Positions 1-8,087 of a DNA stretch of 64,000 nt are shown in pieces. The notes below the pieces were generated by a model. The model was not told where the DNA came from. It saw only the letters and a program-made list of their open reading frames with translations, and made no database searches. Every line of letters begins with the position of its first letter. The stretch's first letter is position 1. Source of the DNA: Streptomyces adustus. Its GTDB lineage: Bacteria; Actinomycetota; Actinomycetes; Streptomycetales; Streptomycetaceae. Location of the stretch: the NCBI RefSeq assembly GCF_009377175.1, contig NZ_VJZD01000001.1:1-64000 (forward strand). The letters run 5' to 3'. Both the position numbers and the translations under genes were made by a program.

Positions 1-12
1 TATAAGAGACAG
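1..12. other. Probable residual Tn5/Nextera adapter at contig end
   Basis: The first twelve bases, TATAAGAGACAG, equal the 3' end of the Tn5 mosaic-end/Nextera transposase adapter. They sit exactly at base 1 and are far more AT-rich than everything that follows. The simplest reading is untrimmed library adapter at the end of a contig. If so, these bases are not genomic and the neighbouring cluster is cut here by the assembly. Confidence 0.75.
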
Positions 13-14
13 GG

Positions 15-320
15 GCGGCGGCCCTGCTGATGGGTCCTGCGCTGGTGGGCGCCCTGGTCTGGCTGCCCGGCCGCCACCCGCACGCCCCGGCCGGTCGCGC
101 GTCGGTCACCCCGGCCGCTCTCGCCCCGGCTTCCGCCACCGGTCCCACCCCGGCCGGTCTCGCGCCGGTCGCCCCGGCCGCCTCCGCCGGTCTCGCCCCG
201 GCCGTCCCGGCCGCGCGGACGTCAGATCCTGACCAACCCGTCGTCGTGGACCGGGTCGCGCGGGGCGGAACCGGCGCGCTCGGCCAGCAGGTTGAGCGAC
301 TGCCGGCAGCGCGTGCTTGA
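15..320 (+). CDS. 3' end of an unidentified gene, possibly a membrane transporter (partial)
   Basis: An open frame runs in from the contig edge. It starts with a hydrophobic stretch (ALLMGPALVGALVW) that could be a last membrane helix, followed by a long Ala/Pro/Gly tail made of imperfect repeats. The hydrophobic end would suit the C-terminus of an MFS drug exporter, which is common beside biosynthetic clusters, but no family motif is visible. The last 99 bases overlap the oppositely oriented SARP gene tail to tail, so the true end or the reality of this gene is uncertain. The start lies outside the window. Confidence 0.35.
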   Translation, partial: AAALLMGPALVGALVWLPGRHPHAPAGRASVTPAALAPASATGPTPAGLAPVAPAASAGLAPAVPAARTSDPDQPVVVDRVARGGTGALGQQVERLPAARA

Positions 321-1094
321 GGGCGGCTCCAGCCGGGGGTGTCCGGACAGCATGTGGGTGTGCAGGCGTTCCAGCCGCGCCGACGGCTTGGTGCCGAGTT
401 CCTCCCGCAGCCGGGCCCGCAGCCGGTGGTAGGCCATCAGCGCGTCCGCCTGCCGGCCCGACCGGTACAGGGCGAGCATGAGGTGTGCGACGAGGTCCTC
501 GTGCGTACCGTACTGGTGCACCAGCGCGGTGAGTTCACCGAGGATCTCGTGGTGCCGCCCCAGACACAGCTCGGCGCCCAGCCGTTGGGGAACCGCGTCG
601 AGCCGGTCGCGCTCGACGACCTCGATGGCGGCCCTGAGCAGCGGGCCGGTGGGCACGTCGACGAGCATCGGTCCCGTCCACATCGTCTCGGCGGCGCGCA
701 ACTGCCCGGCGGCCTCCGCGTATTCGCCCACCTCCAGCGTGGCGCGCGCGGTCCGCACCTGCTGCTCGTAGCGGTCCAGATCCAGTTCCCCGGCGGTCAG
801 CTTCAGCACGTAACCCTGGTCGCGGGTCTCCAGTCGGCCGGGGCGGCGGTCCGGGCCACGCCGAGCTCCGTCCAGGGAGCGGCGTAACTGCATGACGTAC
901 GTGTGCACCGCCGCGACCGCGCTCGACGGCGGCCGGTACTCCCATATCTCCTCGACTATCTGCGCCACCGACACGACGTGGTTGGCGTTGAGCGCGAGGA
1001 GCGAGAGCAGTTGCCGCTGTTTCGGCGCGGTCGGGGTTCTGTGGCGACCCTCGTCGTCGCACACACTCAGCGGGCCGAGAACGCGAAACTCCAT
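222..1094 (-). CDS. SARP-family transcriptional activator (1)
   Basis: A 290-residue protein with the two-part architecture of Streptomyces antibiotic regulatory proteins. Residues 1-95 form an OmpR-like winged helix (MEFRVLGPLSV, then KQRQLLSLLALNAN and the DNA-contacting helix region), and about 100-250 form the bacterial transcriptional activation domain (LDRYEQQVRTAR, ALYRSGRQADAL). I chose the ATG at 1094 because GGGGGAGT lies just upstream and the N-terminus then matches the family; the longer frame adds an unrelated arginine-rich extension. SARPs activate pathway genes by binding direct heptamer repeats, and this one borders a biosynthetic gene set, so it is a likely pathway activator. 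It ends tail to tail with the partial gene at the contig edge. Confidence 0.9.
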   Translation of the reverse strand: MEFRVLGPLSVCDDEGRHRTPTAPKQRQLLSLLALNANHVVSVAQIVEEIWEYRPPSSAVAAVHTYVMQLRRSLDGARRGPDRRPGRLETRDQGYVLKLTAGELDLDRYEQQVRTARATLEVGEYAEAAGQLRAAETMWTGPMLVDVPTGPLLRAAIEVVERDRLDAVPQRLGAELCLGRHHEILGELTALVHQYGTHEDLVAHLMLALYRSGRQADALMAYHRLRARLREELGTKPSARLERLHTHMLSGHPRLEPPSSTRCRQSLNLLAERAGSAPRDPVHDDGLVRI

Positions 1095-1232
1095 GTGACT
1101 CCCCCATCGTCGCCCGACCGGACCAGCGGTGGTCGTCCCTCTGGTAGACCCGGCCAAACGTCCCGATCCGCGCGGATTTTACCGTCGCTCAGGCTCTTCC
1201 GGTCCCGGCTCGGGGACCTGGATTGGGCTCGG

Positions 1233-2942
1233 CTACCACCGCCCGCGGGCGGTGGCCGGTGCCGGTCTCACCGCCGTCTCCCGCGACCCGCCGGTGACCA
1301 GCGCCAGGAGCGCACCGGGGTCGCCGGGCTCCCGGTCGGTCCGCCAGGCGACGTGCTGGTCGGGGCGGATCAGCACCAGATCACGCTCGTACAGCTCACG
1401 CGCGAGCGGATCGTCGAGCGTCAGGGTCCGCAGCGGCACGCCCCGGGCCCGGGCCGCGGCCTCGATCCGTCCGGTGTACGGCGGACGCGGGCCGAGCCGC
1501 AGCAGCGTGAACCCGGGGCCGAACCGGTCGAACAGCGAACTGCCGTCCGTACGGCGGTCGTCGAGCCACAGATGGGGTGCACGGCCGCCCGGCACGGCCG
1601 AGGGCGTGTACGCGGCGAAGGAGTCGGGCACCGGCCCGGACCCGTCCCCGGCGACGACCGGGGAGCCGTCGTAGCGGGCACCCAGCTGCACCCCGAGGGT
1701 GTCCAGGGTGCGCATCCCGTACTCGGCGAGTTGCGCGCCGGTCCTGGCCCGGGCGGCCTCGCCCGCGGCGGAGTCCGCCTCCAGCCAGGCGGGCCGGTCC
1801 ACGGCGCCGAGGCCCTGGCCGAGGGTGCGGGCCGCCGCGGTGTTGCGCAGGGCGATCGGCCGGCGCTCGATTCCGTAGCTCTCCAGGAGATCCGGGCCCG
1901 CCCAGCCCTGCACGGCCGCCGCGAGTTTCCAGGCGAGGTTGGCGGCGTCGTCGACACCGGTGTTCATGCCGAAGCCGCCGTTGGGCGTGAACAGGTGCGC
2001 CGCGTCACCTGCGAGCCGGACACGGCCCGTGCCGAACGACTCGGCGACCAGGGCCGCGCCCGCGGTCCAGGGCCGGTGGCTGAGCACCTCGACCGGCAGG
2101 GGTTCCCCGGCCGCCCGCTGCACCAGCCGCACCAGGTCGGCGTCGGTCGCCGTGTCCGGGTCGACGGAGCTGGTGAGCAGGAAGAACTCGTCCACGCCGT
2201 CGAGCGCGATCAGGTTCAGCGCGAGCTCGGAGTTGACGACCCAGTTGCTCCAGGCGCCGCTGCCGCGCAGGAAGTCCCGGTACAGCGTGGGCACCCGCAG
2301 ATGGGCGGCGGTGGAACGGCGCCCGAGGATGTCCTGGTCGAGGGTGCCCTCTCCCACGTACCGGATGCCGAGGTGACGGCGGACCAGGCTGTGCCCGCCG
2401 TCGCATCCCGCGACGAACTCCGCCCGGAACGTGCGCCGGGCGCCGTCGCGTTCGGCCACGACGTCGACGTGCTCCGCGCTCTCGCGCAGCTCGGTGACCG
2501 TCCAGCCGTAACACAAGGTGAGGCGCGGCCTGGTGCGGGCGTGATCGAGCAGCAGCCGCTCGACGTACATCTGGTTCGCCCGGTGCATCGGTTCGGGGGA
2601 CGGGTCCGTACGGTCGGCCGCGGCCCGTCGGCGCAGCACCTCGCCGCTGCCCGGCCAGGGCAGCAGCGCCAGTTCGTGCGCGTTGTAGCGGGTGAAGAAG
2701 GAGATACCGGCCGAGTGCTCCGCGGGCAGACCGAGTCCGCGGATCCGCTCGGCCAGGCCGAGCGTGCGGTAGTGCTCCATGGTCCGCGCGTTGTGGGTGC
2801 TGCCACGCGGCTGATCGGGCACGTCCTGCTGGGAGTTGAGGACGACGCAGGGCACTCCCAGCCGGTCCAGCAGCAGCGCGAGCGTCAATCCGACCGGACC
2901 GCCACCGATCACGGCGACCGGGGTTGTCAGAGTGTCGTCCAT
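1233..2942 (-). CDS. FAD-dependent aromatic monooxygenase (PHBH/PheA class)
   Basis: A 569-residue group A flavoprotein hydroxylase. The N-terminal Rossmann motif GGGPVGLTLALLL binds FAD, the DG region appears as CDGGHSLVRRHLG near residue 185, and the second FAD motif GDAAHLFTPNGGFGMN is near residue 310. A thioredoxin-like C-terminal domain follows (about 440-550), as in the 550-600-residue phenol hydroxylase/PgaE group rather than the 390-residue core PHBH enzymes. The family uses NAD(P)H and O2 to hydroxylate phenols or decorate aromatic polyketides. GGAGGTGG precedes the ATG. It is divergent from the ligase/methyltransferase operon, so I infer that it hydroxylates the pathway's aromatic substrate; that substrate is unknown. 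Confidence 0.9.
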   Translation of the reverse strand: MDDTLTTPVAVIGGGPVGLTLALLLDRLGVPCVVLNSQQDVPDQPRGSTHNARTMEHYRTLGLAERIRGLGLPAEHSAGISFFTRYNAHELALLPWPGSGEVLRRRAAADRTDPSPEPMHRANQMYVERLLLDHARTRPRLTLCYGWTVTELRESAEHVDVVAERDGARRTFRAEFVAGCDGGHSLVRRHLGIRYVGEGTLDQDILGRRSTAAHLRVPTLYRDFLRGSGAWSNWVVNSELALNLIALDGVDEFFLLTSSVDPDTATDADLVRLVQRAAGEPLPVEVLSHRPWTAGAALVAESFGTGRVRLAGDAAHLFTPNGGFGMNTGVDDAANLAWKLAAAVQGWAGPDLLESYGIERRPIALRNTAAARTLGQGLGAVDRPAWLEADSAAGEAARARTGAQLAEYGMRTLDTLGVQLGARYDGSPVVAGDGSGPVPDSFAAYTPSAVPGGRAPHLWLDDRRTDGSSLFDRFGPGFTLLRLGPRPPYTGRIEAAARARGVPLRTLTLDDPLARELYERDLVLIRPDQHVAWRTDREPGDPGALLALVTGGSRETAVRPAPATARGRW

Positions 2943-3168
2943 CCGACGCCACCTCCAGCCTTCTCTCGATCGAACCGTTGCGATCGTTGCAACCCACGCT
3001 GAAGAACGGAGCTAGTTCAGCCGCTTGGTCGGCTTTCGCTCGGCCCTTTAGCAGCCGGTTGGAGACTCCGCAGCGAACCTTTCCCGAACCGCTGGGGTAT
3101 CACGGGCCGCGATGTCTCACCGGTGACCGAAGAATTCGGCGCATCACTGCGGAGTGTGAGGTATTCCT
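2943..3168. promoter_or_regulatory. Divergent control region with possible SARP heptamer repeats
   Basis: This 226-bp gap separates the divergent hydroxylase and ligase genes. At 3016-3048 there are three successive 11-bp units with related cores (TCAGCCG, GTCGGCT, CTCGGCC), and a TTTAGC-like -10 element follows directly. Direct heptamers at 11-bp spacing close to the -10 box are the known layout of SARP binding sites. The match is loose, so this is a candidate only. No ORF with coding character is present. Confidence 0.35.
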
Positions 3169-4887
3169 ATGTTCCTGTTCGGCACACACAGGTCCGCCGC
3201 GCAACGCCTGCGCCTCCACGCCGACCGGGACCTGGGGGCCGGGAACTTCTTCTGGCACGCGTGGCGCATCGCCCGTGACCGGGACCGTCCGCTGCTGTTC
3301 CACCCCGACGTGTCCTCCCCCACCTGGGCGACGGACGAGCCCCGGGCGATGTCCCTGGACGACGTGCGCGTCGCCGCGATCCGCTACGCCCACTGGTACC
3401 GCGGACGCGGGGTGCGGCCCGGGTCGCACGTGGGCCTGCACACCCGCGACGGGCTGCTCGGCCTGATCCACCACATCGCCATCACCTCGCTCGGTGCCGC
3501 CGCCGTGCACTGCAACCCCAAAATGGCTCCGGCCACGGCCGCCGAGTACTTCCTGCGCACCCGGACCACGGTGCTGGTGGGCGACGGCGACCTGCTCAAG
3601 GGCCTCGCGGACGCCTGGGCGTCGGACGCCCCCGGGAAGAGCACGCCCGTGGTCGCGGACATCGCCGTGCTCGCGGTCACCGCTCCCCTGCCGCCCCGGC
3701 CGATGCCCGGCTTCCCGCACCGGCACACCGCCGAGGACCTGATCATGATCTCGCACTCCTCGGGCACCACCGGGCGGCCCAAGGCCCCGGTGTTCCACCA
3801 CGGTTCGTTCTTCGCGGGCAAGCGGGAACGGCTGTGGTCCTTCCCCTCGCTGCGCTCCGACCGGCTGCTGACGGCACTGCCGCACAGCCACTCGGCGGGC
3901 ATCAGCTACCTCAGCCTGGCGATCCTGCTCGGCATCCCGACGCTGATCCTGGACGAGGCGAGCGGCGAGGCCGTGGCGCGGGCGGTCGACCTGTTCCACC
4001 CCACCACCGTGCTGGCCTTCCCGCTCACTCTGGCCGAGGTGCCCACCGAGGAGATCGGCGCCGAGGCCGCCCGGCACATCCACACCTGGCACGGCATGGG
4101 CGACGCCTCCCACGAGCGGCACATCCGCCCGCTGATCGCCCTGGGCCGGCGCACCGAGAACGGCAAGGTGCTGGACGGCTCGCGCTACCTCGACGGACTG
4201 GGGTCGTCGGAGATGGGGATGGTGCTGTTCAAACAGGCCTACACCCCCGAGACGACCCGGTACGCACGCCACATCGGACGGCCCGCCAAGGTGGTGCGCA
4301 AGGCGGCGGTGCTCGACGAGCAGGGCCGTGAACTGCCCGACGGGCAGGCCGGCCGGCTCGGGGTGCGGACCCCCAGCATCACCGCCGGCTACCTGGACGA
4401 GCCGGCCCTGACCGAGGAATCCACGGTCAACGGGTACTTCCTCACCGGTGACATCATGCGCCGCGACAGCGACGGCACCTGGTACCACCTCGACCGCACC
4501 CCCGACGTGATCCACACCGTCGAGGGACCCGTGCACAGCCTCCCGGTGGAGGAGGTCGTCCTGCTTGCGACCCAGGCGCTGGACACGGCGGTCGTCGCGG
4601 TCGACGACCCCGACGCCCCGGGTCACTCCCGCCCCCTGGCGGTCGCCCTCTTCACCGACGGCACCCCGCGCGACGCGGCCCGGCTGCTGAGGACGTGCAA
4701 CGCGGCCCTGGCCCGCGAGGGCCTGGCGCCGCTCGGCGGGCTGCTGTTGGCCGCCGAGCGCTCCGAACTCCCCGTCGGTGTCACCGGCAAGGTCCTCAAG
4801 CGCCTGCTGCGCGAGCGCCTGCGCGGCGTCCTGTCCCGCACCGGCGACCCCGCGCTCGCCGTGTCCGCCCCTGTACGGAAGGTCTGA
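3169..4887 (+). CDS. AMP-forming ligase/synthetase of the ANL superfamily
   Basis: A 572-residue adenylate-forming enzyme. The phosphate-binding loop SSGTTGRPK lies at residues 197-205, though the usual following Gly is Ala. GLGSSEMG supplies the A5-like adenylate contact, YFLTGDIM the conserved A7 Asp, and TGKVLKRLL near the C-terminus the catalytic Lys of A10. The A8 hinge (HLDRTPDVIHT) departs from the usual DRxKD...GGENV pattern, which suggests an unusual second half-reaction or acceptor. Family members make acyl-CoAs or acyl-adenylates; from memory, one branch (CreM of cremeomycin) activates nitrite for diazotisation. It is followed two bases later by the methyltransferase, so they are co-transcribed. 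GAGGT precedes the ATG. The substrate cannot be read from sequence. Confidence 0.85.
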   Translation: MFLFGTHRSAAQRLRLHADRDLGAGNFFWHAWRIARDRDRPLLFHPDVSSPTWATDEPRAMSLDDVRVAAIRYAHWYRGRGVRPGSHVGLHTRDGLLGLIHHIAITSLGAAAVHCNPKMAPATAAEYFLRTRTTVLVGDGDLLKGLADAWASDAPGKSTPVVADIAVLAVTAPLPPRPMPGFPHRHTAEDLIMISHSSGTTGRPKAPVFHHGSFFAGKRERLWSFPSLRSDRLLTALPHSHSAGISYLSLAILLGIPTLILDEASGEAVARAVDLFHPTTVLAFPLTLAEVPTEEIGAEAARHIHTWHGMGDASHERHIRPLIALGRRTENGKVLDGSRYLDGLGSSEMGMVLFKQAYTPETTRYARHIGRPAKVVRKAAVLDEQGRELPDGQAGRLGVRTPSITAGYLDEPALTEESTVNGYFLTGDIMRRDSDGTWYHLDRTPDVIHTVEGPVHSLPVEEVVLLATQALDTAVVAVDDPDAPGHSRPLAVALFTDGTPRDAARLLRTCNAALAREGLAPLGGLLLAAERSELPVGVTGKVLKRLLRERLRGVLSRTGDPALAVSAPVRKV

Positions 4888-4889
4888 TC

Positions 4890-5903
4890 ATGCCCGGTAC
4901 CGAGACGACGGCGGCACGTCAGGTGGTGGACCTGATCACCGGCACCTGGCGGGCCCAGGCCCTGCACGCGGCGGCCGCCCTGTCCCTGCCCGACCACATC
5001 GCCGCCGGACACGGCACCGTCCCGGCGCTGGCCGAACTCACGGGTGCCGGCGAGGACGGCCTCGCCCGGCTGCTGCGGCTGCTCGCGGCACTCGGCGTGT
5101 TCACCGGCGACGAGGAGGCGGGCTACGGGCTCGGTGACGTGGGCGCGCTCCTCGTCGCCGGCGGTGAACGGTCCATGCGCGACATGGTGTTGCTGTACGG
5201 GGAGGAGTTCCACCGCGCCTGGGGTGCGGTGGTGCCCGCGATCCTCACCGGCACCTCCGGCTTCGAGCACGCCTTCGGCACCTCGCTCCATGCCTATCTG
5301 CGCGAGGTGCCCGACGCGGGGCCGCGGTTCCTGCGGGCCATGAACGCCGGCAACGTGTTCTTCCCCGAGGTCGCGGCGGCCTTCGACTTCACGCGGGCGC
5401 GCACCGTGGTCGACGTGGCGGGCGGCAGCGGCCTGCTGCTGTCGGCCGTGCTCCAGGCCCATCCGCACCTGACGGGCTGCGTGTTCGACCTTCCGCACAT
5501 GCTGCCGGTGGCCGAGCGGCACCTGAGCGCAGCCGTCGGCGCCGACCGCTACGAGACCATCGCGGGCGACGTCTTCGACAAGGTCCCCGCGGGCCACGAC
5601 GTGTACCTGCTGTCCCGGGTGCTCCAGGACTGGGACGACGAACGATGTGTGACGCTCCTCGCCAACATCCGCGAGGCCATGGCGGACACGGGACGGCTGC
5701 TGGTGCTGGAGCGGGTCGTCGCCACCGACGGCACGGCTCCGGTGCTGCCGCTGCTGTGGGATCTGCATCTGCTGATGGCCGCGGGCGGCCGCGAGCGCAC
5801 CCTCGGCGGCTACCGCTCCGTGCTGGGCGCCGCGGGCCTGCGCCTGGAGAGCGTGCACTCGCTCGCCCTCGAGACGAGTCTGCTGGTCGCCGCACCGGTA
5901 TGA
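4890..5903 (+). CDS. SAM-dependent O-methyltransferase (AcmO/caffeate-OMT type)
   Basis: A 337-residue class I methyltransferase. The N-terminal half (about 1-110) is the winged-helix dimerisation domain, and motif I VVDVAGGSGLLL near residue 172 binds SAM. The acidic end of beta 2 and the stretch RVLQDWDDERC match the small-molecule O-methyltransferase family (PF00891). Such enzymes methylate phenolic hydroxyls in aromatic natural products. The gene starts two bases after the ligase stop, which implies translational coupling. With a flavin hydroxylase next door, hydroxylation followed by O-methylation is a natural order of steps. The local metK would supply its cofactor. Confidence 0.9.
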   Translation: MPGTETTAARQVVDLITGTWRAQALHAAAALSLPDHIAAGHGTVPALAELTGAGEDGLARLLRLLAALGVFTGDEEAGYGLGDVGALLVAGGERSMRDMVLLYGEEFHRAWGAVVPAILTGTSGFEHAFGTSLHAYLREVPDAGPRFLRAMNAGNVFFPEVAAAFDFTRARTVVDVAGGSGLLLSAVLQAHPHLTGCVFDLPHMLPVAERHLSAAVGADRYETIAGDVFDKVPAGHDVYLLSRVLQDWDDERCVTLLANIREAMADTGRLLVLERVVATDGTAPVLPLLWDLHLLMAAGGRERTLGGYRSVLGAAGLRLESVHSLALETSLLVAAPV

Positions 5904-5951
5904 GGCGGCCCCTCCGTCCCAGCCCTCTCCTGACACCCATGGAGTACACCT

Positions 5952-7922
5952 ATGCCCAGCGATGACCTCGACCTGTGCCTCGTCGGCGCGGGACCGCGCG
6001 GTCTGTCGGTACTGGAGCGGCTGTGCGCCAACGAACGCGCCGCGTCCGCTCACCGGGCGGTCACCGTGCACGTCGTCGACCCCTACCGTCCCGGAGCCGG
6101 GCGGGTGTGGCGCACCGGACAGTCGCGGGTGCTGCTGATGAACACCGTCGCCTCACAGGTGACCGTGTTCACCGACGCCAGCGTGAAGATCGACGGTCCC
6201 GTGGAACCGGGACCCAGTCTGTACGAGTGGGCGCGCACGCTCGGTGACGGGCCCGGCGGGGCGACGCTCTACGACGAGGCCGTGCTCGCCGAGGCCCGTC
6301 GGCTGGGCCCGGACGACTACCCGTCCCGTGCCTTCTACGGCCGCTACCTGGAGGACGTCTTCGCCCGGCTGGTGTCCAACGCCCCGCCGCACCTGCGGAT
6401 ACGGGTGCACCAGGCCCGGGCCGTCGCCCTGCGGGAGCGGCCCGAGGACGGCGCGCAGCAGGTCGTCCTGTCCGACGGTCAGGTCCTCGACGGTCTCGAC
6501 GCGGTCGTTCTCTCCCAGGGCCATGTGCCGATCGACGTCTCCCCGGCCGAACGGCAGCTCTCGCAGCGCGCGCGGGCCCGCGGACTGCTGCACGTCCTGC
6601 CGTCCAACCCGGCCGACCTGGACCTGTCGGACGTGCGCTCCGGCGAGACGGTGCTGCTGCGCGGGCTCGGCCTGAACTTCTTCGACCACACGGCACTGCT
6701 CACCCTGGGGCGCGGCGGCCGTTTCGACCGCGTGGGCGCGCGTCTGGTGTACCGCCCGTCCGGCCGGGAACCGCGCATCGTCGCGGGCTCCCGGCGCGGC
6801 ATCCCGTACCACGCCCGCGGCGCCAACGAGAAGGGCGCGCACGGCCGTCACGAGCCGCGGGTGCTGACCGAGGAAGTGGTCGCGGGGCTGCGCAAGCGCG
6901 CGGTGGACGGTGAGCGCGTGTACTTCGGCATCGACCTGTGGCCGCTGATCACCCGGGAGGTGGAGAGCGTCTACTACGGGGCGCTGCTGGCCGCCCGCGG
7001 CCGGGAGGCCGAACGGGAGGAGTTCGTCGAGCGGTTCGTCTCGCTGCCCGAAGACCCGGCGCTGGCCGACGAGTTGCTCGACGCGTACGACATCGCACCC
7101 GAGGAGCGGTGGACCTGGGATCGGATCCTCCAGCCGCACGGCGACCTGGAGTTCGCCGACCGGGCGGAGTTCCGCCGCTGGATGCTGGAGCATCTGCGCC
7201 AGGACGTGCGCGAGGCCCGGGCGGGCAATGTGAGCGGGCCGCTCAAGGCGGCGCTGGACGTGCTGCGCGACCTGCGCAACGAGGTGCGGCTGGCCATCGA
7301 CCACGGCGGCCTGGACGGCACCTCCTACCGGGACGAGGTGGAGGACTGGTACACCCCGCTGAACGCCTTCCTGTCGATCGGACCGCCCTTCTCCCGCATC
7401 GAGGAGCTGATCGCGCTGGTGGAGGCGGGCGTCCTTGACCTGATCGGTCCGGGCATGCGGGTGCGTGTCGACGGTACGGCGGGAGCGTTCGTCGCCGAGT
7501 CGGACGGGGTGGGGGGCGCCCCCGTATTCGCCAGGGTGCTGGTCGAGGCCCGCCTGCCGGCCCCGGACCTGCGCCGGACCTCCGATCCGCTGCTGCGCGG
7601 GCTGTTGTCCACGGGGCAGTGCCGTCCGTTCCGCATCCCCGGTGCGTGCGGCACGAGTTACGAGACGGGTGGCCTGGAGGTGACCGAGCGCCCGTACCAC
7701 CTGGTCGACGCCTACGGCCGCAGTCATCCCCGGCGCTTCGCGTACGGGGTGCCGACGGAGGCGGTGCACTGGGTGACCGCGGCCGGCATCAGGCCCGGGG
7801 TGAACTCGGTGACCCTGGGCGACTCCGACGCCATCGCGCGGGCGGTACTGGCCCTGGCCCCCGCCGCCACGAGCGCCGCCGGGCGGCACTCCGGCAAGAC
7901 GCTGACGGAGGCACCGGCATGA
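5952..7922 (+). CDS. FAD/NAD(P)-binding oxidoreductase (PF13454-like, N-oxygenase candidate)
   Basis: A 656-residue protein opening with an FAD Rossmann motif GAGPRGLSVLERL (residues 10-22), typical of the NAD_binding_9 (PF13454) group. A second nucleotide-binding segment LLRGLGLNFFDHTALLT lies near residue 236, and the C-terminus (EAVHWVTAAGIRPG) is characteristic of long actinobacterial members. From memory, the aspartate N-oxygenases that start nitrous-acid formation (CreE, FzmM) have this length and fold, but the family also includes many enzymes of unknown role. The nitrosuccinate lyase partner is not in the window, though the contig ends 6 kb upstream. It lies 48 bp behind the methyltransferase in the same operon. 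Oxidoreductase is well supported; N-oxygenation is speculation. Confidence 0.7.
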   Translation: MPSDDLDLCLVGAGPRGLSVLERLCANERAASAHRAVTVHVVDPYRPGAGRVWRTGQSRVLLMNTVASQVTVFTDASVKIDGPVEPGPSLYEWARTLGDGPGGATLYDEAVLAEARRLGPDDYPSRAFYGRYLEDVFARLVSNAPPHLRIRVHQARAVALRERPEDGAQQVVLSDGQVLDGLDAVVLSQGHVPIDVSPAERQLSQRARARGLLHVLPSNPADLDLSDVRSGETVLLRGLGLNFFDHTALLTLGRGGRFDRVGARLVYRPSGREPRIVAGSRRGIPYHARGANEKGAHGRHEPRVLTEEVVAGLRKRAVDGERVYFGIDLWPLITREVESVYYGALLAARGREAEREEFVERFVSLPEDPALADELLDAYDIAPEERWTWDRILQPHGDLEFADRAEFRRWMLEHLRQDVREARAGNVSGPLKAALDVLRDLRNEVRLAIDHGGLDGTSYRDEVEDWYTPLNAFLSIGPPFSRIEELIALVEAGVLDLIGPGMRVRVDGTAGAFVAESDGVGGAPVFARVLVEARLPAPDLRRTSDPLLRGLLSTGQCRPFRIPGACGTSYETGGLEVTERPYHLVDAYGRSHPRRFAYGVPTEAVHWVTAAGIRPGVNSVTLGDSDAIARAVLALAPAATSAAGRHSGKTLTEAPA

Positions 7923-8053
7923 CGGCACGCCCGGCGCCGCCGCGGGCCGGACCGCACCCCGGCCGACCGGCGGACCCGCTCGCTCCGGCCACGTACACGC
8001 GCGCGGTCACCTCCCGGGTGCACCACGCCCCAAGAGGTCACCGCACACCCTGA
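7919..8053 (+). CDS. Possible 44-residue coupled small protein
   Basis: This small frame begins with an ATGA overlap on the stop of the FAD/NAD(P)-binding gene and ends 34 bp before the metK start. Its third codon positions are mostly G/C, as in real genes here. The product is Pro/Arg/His-rich with no recognisable motif. It may be a genuine coupled peptide or only the open tail common in GC-rich DNA. Confidence 0.2.
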   Translation: MTARPAPPRAGPHPGRPADPLAPATYTRAVTSRVHHAPRGHRTP

Positions 8054-8087
8054 CGCACGCCTCGTCGTCCCGACACCAGGAGTTCTC

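Noticed and set aside
903-3002. Long plus-strand frame across the SARP and hydroxylase genes
   Set aside because: It is antisense to two genes with clear domains, has no ribosome site and is Arg/Gly/Pro-rich, as expected of a GC-rich shadow.
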